A stretch of DNA of 37,645 bases from a virus. The position numbers and the translations under genes were made by a program. The stretch is taken from positions 1 through 37,645 of IMG/VR virus record IMGVR_UViG_3300013103_001392, one strand, 5' to 3'. Below the pieces are notes generated by a model. It was given only the letters and a program-made list of their open reading frames with translations, had not been told where the DNA came from and made no database searches. Shown piece after piece: positions 7,077 to 12,450 of this stretch (positions are counted from its first letter, which is position 1; each line of letters begins with the position of its first letter).

Positions 7077-7283
7077 TTAAGTTAAATAGTCGGTATTTAA
7101 ATCAATTTCATCTTTCAGCACTTTCCCACAATCTTCACAAAATATAGAAATCATCTTTTCGCTAACAAAATTTTCTCCCAAATCCAAATCATCTTTTTCC
7201 CAAGTTTTCTCAAATCCTTCTGGAAAGTAATATCTTGATTTATAAGTTATTATAATGTTCTTATGCTTACATTTTTCAGACAT
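7077..7283 (-). CDS. Small putative zinc-binding protein, 68 aa
   Basis: The peptide starts MSEKCKHKN and has FCEDCGKVL near residues 49-57, so a CxH…CxxC metal site is plausible. The middle is acidic and aromatic. It starts 2 nt after the stop of the 7286-7786 gene (coupled translation) and is followed by another small gene. Function unknown; adaptor or inhibitor roles are typical of such phage proteins but not demonstrated. Confidence 0.6.
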   Translation of the reverse strand: MSEKCKHKNIIITYKSRYYFPEGFEKTWEKDDLDLGENFVSEKMISIFCEDCGKVLKDEIDLNTDYLT

Positions 7284-7285
7284 AG

Positions 7286-7786
7286 TTAGAAATAAACATC
7301 AGCAGGGACTACATAAATTTTTAGACCTTTGTATTCCTTATCATTGTTCCATTTATTCAAAACATAATTTAGATGTTCTATACTCTTAATTCCTTCTCCA
7401 TCGTTATCATATAGAAAACAGGACGAGCCACGATGTTGCCCAATCAAATAGCAACGATAACGAAAGAGATTGTCATCAAAACTCTTTAGAAGTAGTTGAT
7501 AATTGCTTTTCTTTTTCAAAATCTCCCTGATTATTTTCAAATTCCTATAAAATTCCTGTTTGGTAGATCTCCATCCGTCTCCTATCAGTTTCTTTCCTAT
7601 TTTTGAGTTTGCTAAAGTAATAACTGGCAAATTTCCCCATCTTTTTCTTGGACTTTCTTTATCAAAAGTGCTATAGTAATCAAAAGGATATTGATTCTCA
7701 CATAAACTTTCAAATATCTCTTTCGCTTTCTCTAATCCTTCTTCCTTATTTTTGGCATAAACTATTGCTCTAATGAGTTGATGCAT
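7286..7786 (-). CDS. Conserved phage hypothetical, 166 aa
   Basis: The N-terminus (MHQLIRAIVYAKNKEEGLEKAKEIFESL) followed by FDYYSTFD and RWGNLPVITLANSKIGKKLI resembles a protein family seen repeatedly in phages and plasmids, which I recall only as hypothetical. It looks like an alpha/beta domain without a visible catalytic motif. The end contains YRCYLIGQHRGSSCFLYDND and KGLKIYVVPADVYF. ATG 7786 lies inside the end of the upstream 58-aa gene, 25 nt before its stop. The variant AAAGGTT at 7813-7819 takes the place of the usual AAAGGTC, about 28 nt upstream. Confidence 0.7.
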   Translation of the reverse strand: MHQLIRAIVYAKNKEEGLEKAKEIFESLCENQYPFDYYSTFDKESPRKRWGNLPVITLANSKIGKKLIGDGWRSTKQEFYRNLKIIREILKKKSNYQLLLKSFDDNLFRYRCYLIGQHRGSSCFLYDNDGEGIKSIEHLNYVLNKWNNDKEYKGLKIYVVPADVYF

Positions 7787-7938
7787 AATTCATTTTTAAG
7801 TTTATTTAAATAACCTTTAGAGGGAGAAGCGATTATGAGACCATAATTGTCTCTTACAAAATCTTTCTTCTTTTCATCCCAAATCGCCCATAATTTTAGA
7901 TTAAGAACTTCTGTTAAAAATTTCACTTTATATCTCAT
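7762..7938 (-). CDS. Small hypothetical protein, 58 aa
   Basis: The frame runs from ATG 7938 to TAG 7762-7764 and overlaps the following gene by 25 nt. The sequence begins MRYKVKFLTEVLNLKLWAIW and continues with a charged middle and a Lys-rich end. The beta-strand-like 'MRYKVKF' opening parallels the 57-aa protein at 8374-8547 (MKFRVKF). It is the first gene after structured RNA2 and the strong leftward promoter at 8262-8289, so it should be well transcribed. Function unknown. Confidence 0.55.
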   Translation of the reverse strand: MRYKVKFLTEVLNLKLWAIWDEKKKDFVRDNYGLIIASPSKGYLNKLKNELCINSLEQ

Positions 7939-7947
7939 AAGGAAGGA

Positions 7948-8199
7948 TTGCCAGTTTTACAATTTGCCCCGAAAACTGGCAAAAGAGGGCTGTTGCTCTT
8001 TCTTTTGAAGGGAGTTTCACTCCTCTTTAACTTCTTACATAACTGAACCCCGAATAAGGAAGTAGTGAGATAAAGCCGAATAATGGATTTAGCCCTAATA
8101 TCTCCTTGAAAAGGTTTTGGCTTCCATTATCTCGGCTATGGCTAAATAAGTAAATTATCTTTGAGAAAATTCACTACCTCCTTACCGTTGAGTTATGTA
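7948..8199 (-). ncRNA. Structured non-coding RNA candidate with pseudoknot (RNA2)
   Basis: Perfect or near-perfect pairings are 7948-7958/7972-7982 (11 bp), 7982-7987/7996-8001, 8011-8015/8019-8023, 8036-8044/8191-8199 (9 bp, closing), 8056-8068/8171-8183 (one mismatch), 8068-8073/8155-8160 and 8074-8087/8123-8137 (14 bp, one bulge). Segment 8087-8094 (ATTTAGCC) also pairs perfectly with 8140-8147, which interleaves with the previous helix and makes a pseudoknot. The consensus leftward promoter at 8262-8289 would start transcription near 8255, just before this element, which supports the minus strand. It could be a free RNA or a long leader of the 58-aa gene. No Rfam class is recognised. Confidence 0.6.
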
Positions 8200-8261
8200 T
8201 ATGTAATAGTTAAAAGAGCAACTAATTATTCAATCACTATTCATTCTTTCCTCTACTATTC

Positions 8262-8289
8262 ATTATACTCATTTTTGGAACTTTGTCAA
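8262..8289 (-). promoter_or_regulatory. Consensus sigma-70 promoter, leftward
   Basis: In the leftward sense, TTGACA (8284-8289) and TATAAT (8262-8267) are both perfect and separated by 16 bp. Transcription would start near 8255 and enter RNA2 and the genes leftward of it. A second TTGACA lies at 8338-8343 without a good partner. A DnaA box sits between them. Confidence 0.75.
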
Positions 8290-8298
8290 TATCTATCC

Positions 8299-8307
8299 TG
8301 TGGATAA
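8299..8307 (-). promoter_or_regulatory. DnaA box
   Basis: Read leftward the site is TTATCCACA, the exact bacterial DnaA consensus. It lies 10 bp upstream of the -35 of the strong leftward promoter. It is a single copy, so it could mean DnaA-dependent regulation rather than an origin. Confidence 0.45.
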
Positions 8308-8373
8308 CTTAATTTTTGCTATTTTGGTTCTTGGCTTTGTCAACATTGTAAAGAACTCTCTATTTGCTTAAAC

Positions 8374-8547
8374 TTAATTGCTCTTTCTTTCAATTTCTTT
8401 AATAGAAGTTTTGCTCATAATCTCATCTATTGTAATGTTCTCCCAATATAAATAATCGGTAATATCCTCAATTGCTCTCTCTAATGCTTCGTTCTTATCT
8501 TTTGCTTCTATTATTGTGTCTATTTCAAATTTTACTCTAAATTTCAT
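8374..8547 (-). CDS. Small hypothetical protein, 57 aa
   Basis: The frame runs from ATG 8547 to TAA 8374-8376. The peptide begins MKFRVKFEIDTIIEAKDKNE and ends with a helical EIMSKTSIKEIERKSN. Its beta-strand plus 'EAKDKNEALERAIED' pattern is typical of very small phage alpha/beta proteins. AAAAGGTC at 8568-8575 is 20 nt upstream, and a near-palindromic GAACCATG-TTTC site lies at 8588-8601. Function unknown. Confidence 0.6.
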   Translation of the reverse strand: MKFRVKFEIDTIIEAKDKNEALERAIEDITDYLYWENITIDEIMSKTSIKEIERKSN

Positions 8548-8601
8548 AGTTAATTTAGAGTTAAATCGACCTTTTTTGAGTTAAAATTGAACCATGTTTC
8601 A

Positions 8602-8835
8602 CTAAAATCCTACTATTCTATAACATTCTAAATTGTGAAAATACAATCTTAAAGGATATTTCCAAGCTCGGCTCATTATTATTATTTCATGCTCTTGTTT
8701 ATCTCCGCTTCCTTTTACTTTCTCTACTATTGCTAAATTTTTATCTATCTTTTTCCAAAATTCCTCATAATCGTTGTTTTTAACTTTGTTTCCTAAATTT
8801 TCCCACCAACTTAAAATTTCTCTTTTTGTTTTCAT
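8602..8835 (-). CDS. Hypothetical 77-aa protein
   Basis: No family is recognised. The first half is helical and Trp-rich (REILSWWENLG, EEFWKKIDKN). The second half is basic and strand-like (HEIIIMSRAWKYPLRLYF). AAAAGGTC at 8861-8868 lies 25 nt before the ATG, and the leader between them is AT-rich and G-poor. Confidence 0.6.
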   Translation of the reverse strand: MKTKREILSWWENLGNKVKNNDYEEFWKKIDKNLAIVEKVKGSGDKQEHEIIIMSRAWKYPLRLYFHNLECYRIVGF

Positions 8836-8872
8836 TTTAATTGCTATGTTTAACTTATATGACCTTTTGAAC

Positions 8873-8986
8873 TTAATAGGAGTTTAATAACCTCAAAAGA
8901 GATATGAGTTTTATTAACTGAATAGCTAAATATATGCTCAATATGAAAGCTATCCCCGACAAAACTAAAACAATCTTTTTCATCAT
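8873..8986 (-). CDS. Single-pass membrane micropeptide, 37 aa
   Basis: The frame runs from tandem ATGs at 8981-8986 to TAA 8873-8875. After MMKK comes an uninterrupted hydrophobic stretch (IVLVLSGIAFILSIYLAI…), long enough for one membrane helix. The gene has its own AAAAAAGGTC leader (9005-9014, 18 nt before the start) and lies after a G-run motif, like its neighbours. Such peptides in phages can be lysis inhibitors or superinfection-exclusion factors, but this one is unassigned. Confidence 0.55.
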   Translation of the reverse strand: MMKKIVLVLSGIAFILSIYLAIQLIKLISLLRLLNSY

Positions 8987-9040
8987 AATTGAGATCTAAA
9001 TTTAGACCTTTTTTAACCCACCCACCCACCGCTTTTCTTC

Positions 9041-9700
9041 TTAAGTATAAACAATCTCGGCTTTTTTCATCGGCTTGGCTGTAAATTCTTTGATAAATCT
9101 TAAAACTTCTACTTCTCCGACTATGCTAACCTCATCAACTACTTTTTCATTCTCCCTGACTATTATTCTATAAACCTCACCTCCTAAAAGTTTATTCCAA
9201 TAATCTACCAAACTCTCGGCTAATTTTTCCGCCTTTTTTCTTGTTTTTGCTATCTTTTTACTTACTAAAACTAATCCAACATGAGAAGTATCCCAACCAC
9301 CAGGATCAGAGATGAAACCGCTATATCCAAGTTTCAACCAAACCCCGCCATGTATTAAACAACTTAACTCAAAAATCCAATACCCTTTCTCTCTTTCTGT
9401 TTTTATCCAATCTCTTTCTCCTCTATATAATTCGGCTGTTTCCTCTTTTGTTATTATGTCATTTCTTTCTATCCAAAAATCTCTATGATAATTTACTAAA
9501 AATACTTCCTTATCCTCTTTCAAATCATCAAATAAATCATCATAAAATTTCTCGTTTCTTATCTCAAACTCTAAACCTCTAAATTTTATAACCCTGTATG
9601 TTTCCGTCTTATATCCTGTTGGTATAATCTCTTCCCGCTCTTCTTCTTTTGCTCCTCTCCTTACTAAATCTGCCCAAATTGTTGAAGTTTCTTTTAACAT
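9041..9700 (-). CDS. Conserved phage hypothetical, 219 aa
   Basis: The protein carries the string LIHGGVWLKLGYSGF followed by SDPGGWDTSHVGLVLVSKK (about residues 115-150). I recall this pattern from a common phage family annotated only as hypothetical. The N-terminus is acidic, and the C-terminal part (AEKLAESLVDYWNKLLGGEVY) matches the same family layout. No catalytic motif is evident. ATG 9700 follows AAAAAGGTC at 9731-9739 by 30 nt. Stop TAA is at 9041-9043, 8 nt from a G-run motif. Confidence 0.7.
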   Translation of the reverse strand: MLKETSTIWADLVRRGAKEEEREEIIPTGYKTETYRVIKFRGLEFEIRNEKFYDDLFDDLKEDKEVFLVNYHRDFWIERNDIITKEETAELYRGERDWIKTEREKGYWIFELSCLIHGGVWLKLGYSGFISDPGGWDTSHVGLVLVSKKIAKTRKKAEKLAESLVDYWNKLLGGEVYRIIVRENEKVVDEVSIVGEVEVLRFIKEFTAKPMKKAEIVYT

Positions 9701-9876
9701 AGGAATCTCTTTTTTTTACTTAAATTGACCGACCTTTTTATAAATTTTGAACCTTATTTTCATTGTGGCTTAATTTATGCTCTTAAAAGAATTTTATTTA
9801 TTTTGTTTTGTTTTTTTCTTGTTTTGTAGTTAATTTTTTATGCTTTTTTAATCCCACCCGCCCACCGCTTCTCTCT

Positions 9877-10278
9877 TTACTTTTCATCTTTTATCATCTG
9901 TTTTATTCTGTCTTCTATCTCAAAATAGAGATCATTCTCGGCTGTAAAAAATGCTTGTCCCATTATCGCTTCTTCTGGCTCTTTGCCCTCCCACAATCCT
10001 GAATCTGTTTCTACCTCGTTGCTCTCTTCTATCACTTTAACTGCTGAACTTAATTCTGTGTTTCTATCTTCGCACCAATCACTTCTTAAAAATCCATACC
10101 AAGCACTATCTAAAAACTCAAAAATCTTATTGTTTAAATCCCAATTTTGGTATATTTCATCCCAGATCTCCTCGTCCGTCTTCTCTTTATTTTCTTTTAT
10201 TATCTCTCTTAACTCATCCTTATATTCGCTTATAAAATCATCGGCTAAATCTTTGATTGCTTGGTAGTATGTTTTCAT
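9877..10278 (-). CDS. Conserved-looking phage hypothetical, 133 aa
   Basis: The protein is acidic and mostly helical: a long first half (YYQAIKDLADDFISEYKDEL, EIWDEIYQNWDLNNKIFEFL) and a tail with GQAFFTAENDLYFEIEDRI. It resembles proteins found beside the 219-aa family in other phages, but I can offer no function. ATG 10278 is 29 nt after AAAAGGTC at 10308-10315, and a hairpin-forming G-rich segment lies further up at 10332-10371. Confidence 0.6.
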   Translation of the reverse strand: MKTYYQAIKDLADDFISEYKDELREIIKENKEKTDEEIWDEIYQNWDLNNKIFEFLDSAWYGFLRSDWCEDRNTELSSAVKVIEESNEVETDSGLWEGKEPEEAIMGQAFFTAENDLYFEIEDRIKQMIKDEK

Positions 10279-10373
10279 GGTTTTTTTGATTGTTTTAATT
10301 ATTGACCGACCTTTTATGATGCCTTAAAGCACCAACCGAGACCCACCCCTAAAGGATGGGTTACGGCTGGGAC

Positions 10374-10565
10374 TTAAAGCACCTTAAAATCTTTACCATT
10401 TTTCAATCCGTCTTTCAGCATTGCCTCTCTTATACTCTCAATATATCGCCAATCAATAGAGATACCGAGACCACCGACTAACTGCCAGCTTTCATAATTT
10501 AGATATTTTTTTGCCCATTTTTTGGCTTTATCGCTTAATAAAGCAAGTAAATATATAGTTTTCAT
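10374..10565 (-). CDS. Small hypothetical protein, 63 aa
   Basis: The start is placed at ATG 10565 because AAAAAGGTC (10593-10601) then lies 27 nt upstream, as for its neighbours. A longer frame to 10631 would translate that motif and the G-rich repeat. The peptide is MKTIYLLALLSDKAKKWAKK followed by an aromatic and glycine-containing region and a basic end. No family is recognised. Confidence 0.6.
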   Translation of the reverse strand: MKTIYLLALLSDKAKKWAKKYLNYESWQLVGGLGISIDWRYIESIREAMLKDGLKNGKDFKVL

Positions 10566-10627
10566 GGGATCTCTTTTTTTTGTTATTTTAAAGACCTTTT
10601 TAATTCCCAACCCGCCCACCGCTTTAA

Positions 10628-10861
10628 TCAATCTAATTTTTTAAACTCCCTCCATTGCTTAACTGATAACTCCTCGACCAATTTTAAGATCTCAATCTCT
10701 TTTTTAATTGATTCTATCCAAACCTTAATGTTTAAAAATCTTTGCTCTTCATGGCTCTTTTCAATCTCATTTTCTATTCTTCTACAATAATTCTTTATCT
10801 CATTTATACACTTCATTGCTAAAATTCTATGTTCTTTTAATTGTTTAAGATCTTTTTTCAT
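10628..10861 (-). CDS. Small coiled-coil hypothetical protein, 77 aa
   Basis: The start is set at ATG 10861, 33 nt after AAAAAAGGTC at 10895-10904; the longer frame to 10924 would read through the intergenic repeats. The product is highly charged and helical (KKDLKQLKEHRILAMKCINE, EIEKSHEEQRFLN), probably a coiled coil. It ends in TGA at 10628-10630. Function unknown. Confidence 0.6.
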   Translation of the reverse strand: MKKDLKQLKEHRILAMKCINEIKNYCRRIENEIEKSHEEQRFLNIKVWIESIKKEIEILKLVEELSVKQWREFKKLD

Positions 10862-10933
10862 GTTTTCTCTTTCTTTTTCTTTTTCAATTTTCCCGACCTT
10901 TTTTAAATAACCCAACCCGCCCACCGCTTTTAT

Positions 10934-11128
10934 TTATTTTCTCCTTGCTTCTTTAATAGCTTGCTCAATATCTCTCCTTAACAAGCATGGTTCATAGCCA
11001 TCTTTTTTACTTCTTTCAATGGCTAATTGCTCCGCTCTTTTAAGAACTTTATTCGTTATCAACTTTGAATTTTCTAACATTGATGCCATCGCTCCTAAAC
11101 TTTGGGGGATTCTCTTTTCTTTTTTCAT
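10934..11128 (-). CDS. Small basic hypothetical protein, 64 aa
   Basis: The peptide begins MKKEKRIPQSLGAMASMLEN and ends RDIEQAIKEARRK. It is helical, with a possible helix-turn-helix size, but no convincing DNA-binding signature. ATG 11128 is 24 nt after AAAAGGTC at 11153-11160, and a G-run motif at 11164-11182 lies just beyond. Function unknown. Confidence 0.6.
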   Translation of the reverse strand: MKKEKRIPQSLGAMASMLENSKLITNKVLKRAEQLAIERSKKDGYEPCLLRRDIEQAIKEARRK

Positions 11129-11188
11129 ATTGTTTTATTTTTTTTGAATTTAGACCTTTTGAACCCAAAACCCGCCCACCACTTAAGA

Positions 11189-11383
11189 TTATTTTAAAAT
11201 TTTTAATGCTTTACATTGTTTAACTTGCCAATCCGCCCAGTAAAATCCTTTATATTCTCTTGACCATTTTAACCATTTTAAACACTCCGCCCGTTCCTGT
11301 TTTTTTATCCCTTCATTTAAAATCCATAAAAAGCCCGCCAATAGTAGAAAAAGCCCCAAAATTCCCAAAATTTTTTTGATCAT
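11189..11383 (-). CDS. Small membrane-anchored protein, 64 aa
   Basis: The N-terminal MIKKILGILGLFLLLAGFLW is a signal-anchor-like hydrophobic helix with a positive start. The remaining 40 residues are Trp/Lys-rich with two cysteines. It is probably an inner-membrane peptide with a short extracytoplasmic tail. AAAAGGTC at 11403-11410 is 19 nt before the ATG. Function unknown; early phage membrane peptides often target host envelope processes. Confidence 0.6.
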   Translation of the reverse strand: MIKKILGILGLFLLLAGFLWILNEGIKKQERAECLKWLKWSREYKGFYWADWQVKQCKALKILK

Positions 11384-11470
11384 AGTGTTTATTTCTTATT
11401 AAGACCTTTTACGGGTAAAGAACCCACCGAGACGGACTATTTAAAAGATAGCCCGCCTCCGTTGATTCTC

Positions 11471-11623
11471 TTATTTTTGACCCAGTGCTTCCTTTCTACA
11501 TTTTAAAGAGCAGTATTTAGCATACGGTTTATTTTTGGGGATTTTACCCCCGCACCATATACAAGCAAGATAAAGTGGTTTCTTCTTTTTTCTTTTTTTC
11601 ATATTCTCTCCTCTTATTTTCAT
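11471..11623 (-). CDS. Small zinc-ribbon protein, 50 aa
   Basis: The frame runs from ATG 11623 to TAA 11471-11473. The zinc ribbon is CIWCGGKIPKNKPYAKYCSLKC, preceded by a Lys-rich stretch. Two starts compete. ATG 11623 lies 23 nt after AAAGGTC at 11647-11653, like its neighbours, whereas ATG 11602 has an AGGAGAG Shine-Dalgarno site 4 nt upstream. It is the first gene of the leftward block after the promoter at 11662-11690. A small imperfect hairpin (about 11430-11455) follows the gene. It is possibly a transcription or nucleic-acid-binding adaptor. Confidence 0.6.
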   Translation of the reverse strand: MKIRGENMKKRKKKKPLYLACIWCGGKIPKNKPYAKYCSLKCRKEALGQK

Positions 11624-11661
11624 GTTTTGTTTTATTTTTCATTTTCGACCTTTACACCTTT

Positions 11662-11690
11662 AGTATAATTGAACCAAAAATTCAGATCAA
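11662..11690 (-). promoter_or_regulatory. Leftward sigma-70-like promoter of the early block
   Basis: Read leftward, TTGATC (11685-11690), a 17-bp spacer and TATACT (11662-11667) form a good promoter. Its start near 11655 would put the AAAGGTC motif (11647-11653) at the very 5' end of the message for the zinc-ribbon gene. A better -35, TTGACA, lies at 11693-11698 but is 25 bp from the -10. Confidence 0.5.
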
Positions 11691-11729
11691 CCTTGTCAAG
11701 ACCCCGAAAAAACCCCGTAAAATCAAGCA

Positions 11730-11793
11730 AAAACCGCCCCTGTGGAAAACTTTTTTCAGTTTTTAAATTTTAAAACCGCCCTGTGGAAAACTT
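11730..11793. repeat. Two direct repeats with DnaA-like boxes
   Basis: A unit of about 22 bp, AAAACCGCCC(C) followed by TGTGGAAAACTT, occurs at 11730-11752 and 11772-11793. Read leftward each contains TTTTCCACA, one change from the DnaA consensus TTATCCACA. A separate 13-bp direct repeat (AGCCAAAACAAGA) follows at 11799-11811 and 11875-11887. Their place in the divergent gap suggests an origin or a replication-linked control region. Confidence 0.45.
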
Positions 11794-11981
11794 CAGCAAG
11801 CCAAAACAAGAAAGAGAAAACAAAAAGAAAACAACCAGCCCTCCGGTGAAAAGAAAAGAAAACAAAACAAGACCAGCCAAAACAAGACAAGAAAAAGAAC
11901 CAGACCGCTGTGATCTAAAAAAAGAACAAGGAAAGAAGAAAAGAAAAGACCAGAAAAAAAAGAAAGAAGCCGGAAGGCAAG
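11794..11981. other. T-depleted tract in the divergent intergenic hub, possible origin
   Basis: Only six of 188 plus-strand bases are T; the rest is mainly A with G and C. This strand asymmetry is unlike any other part of the window. A Lys/Glu-rich frame (11783-12025) passes through, but its composition is explained by the tract. The adjacent DnaA-like repeats and outward promoters make a replication origin the leading guess. No stable hairpin is seen inside. Confidence 0.4.
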
Positions 11982-12137
11982 TCATTCTTCTCCTTCCACC
12001 CGAAATAAACTTCAAAACTCGCTAAGAACCATTGGTTATTAATTGTAAATTGCTATCCTCTAAATAGAAAATTCTATGAATACTATTCTTTGAACAGGAA
12101 ATGATCCTCAAATAATTCCAAAGAGTTAAGAATAATT

Positions 12138-12180
12138 GCACCATGGTTCACTTGACACTTCTTATAGAATTGATAATATT
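12138..12180 (+). promoter_or_regulatory. Rightward late-module promoter with operator-like overlap
   Basis: A perfect TTGACA at 12152-12157 is followed by TAATAT at 12174-12179 with a 16-bp spacer (or AATATT at 12175 with 17). The ACCATGGTTC site at 12140-12149 abuts the -35 and resembles the palindromes at 2537-2548 and 8588-8601. The transcript would start about at the ATG of the 12188 gene, so its leader would be very short or absent. Confidence 0.55.
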
Positions 12181-12187
12181 AGTTAGT

Positions 12188-12406
12188 ATGATTTGCCCGT
12201 TTTGTCATCATAGAGTAGGAAGAATGTTTATAGAAGATGATGAGAAAAGAGAAGTCCGCTGTCCTTATTGCGGAGAACTGTTATATACCGATCAAAAAGA
12301 AATGAGAGATCAACCTACTCTGAAATGTCCTCGATGCGGAAATCATTCTAGAAACGATTATTGTTCTCATTGCGGATATGAGTTTAAAGAAGGGGTTGAT
12401 TATTAA
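12188..12406 (+). CDS. Double zinc-ribbon protein, 72 aa
   Basis: Four cysteine pairs are visible: ICPFC, RCPYCG, KCPRCG and YCSHCG. They form two zinc ribbons in 72 residues. ATG 12188 is chosen because the longer frame from 12143 begins inside the promoter and operator. Zinc-ribbon proteins of this kind often bind nucleic acid or RNA polymerase. As the first gene of the rightward operon it could be a late regulator, but that is inference. It ends 44 nt before the portal gene. Confidence 0.65.
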   Translation: MICPFCHHRVGRMFIEDDEKREVRCPYCGELLYTDQKEMRDQPTLKCPRCGNHSRNDYCSHCGYEFKEGVDY

Positions 12407-12450
12407 TTGCTTGACCTTTAGCTTCAAAGGAGTTTAAATAAACTAAAAAT

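Larger units (their letters stand above)
9017..11182 (-). repeat. Intergenic four-G-run motif, five copies (G-quadruplex candidates)
   Basis: Read leftward, copies at 9017-9032, 9853-9868, 10606-10622, 10911-10927 and 11164-11182 share G(C/T)GGTGGG(T/C)GGG followed by 1-4 nt and a final GGG. Each lies between the stop codon of one leftward gene and the next gene's leader. In four of the five gaps an AAAAGGTC motif follows within 30 nt. The four closely spaced G-runs fit a three-layer G-quadruplex, with the first run bulged, in the leftward mRNA. Degenerate versions occur near 10332-10348, 11423-11429 and 702-718. The window is otherwise AT-rich, so the pattern is not compositional. Confidence 0.6.
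733..11653 (-). repeat. Dispersed leader motif AAAAGGTC, 16 copies upstream of leftward genes
   Basis: Read leftward, AAAGGTC (usually AAAAGGTC) occurs with its plus-strand GACCTTT starting at 733, 1328, 2529, 5451, 5662, 6821, 8568, 8861, 9005, 9731, 10308, 10593, 10895, 11153, 11403 and 11647. Except for the copy at 5451, each lies 18-39 nt before a start codon, usually directly after the preceding stop and followed by an AT-rich leader. Genes lacking it are those overlapping an upstream gene, 2-14 nt from one, or placed after an RNA structure or the TnpB element. The genes largely lack Shine-Dalgarno sites. Promoter element, processing site and protein-binding leader are all possible. Confidence 0.7.

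Noticed and set aside
11783-12025. 80-codon Lys/Glu/Arg-rich rightward frame
   Set aside because: The composition is fully explained by the T-depleted tract, which cannot form T-containing stop codons; no Shine-Dalgarno site or family, and it lies in the promoter hub.
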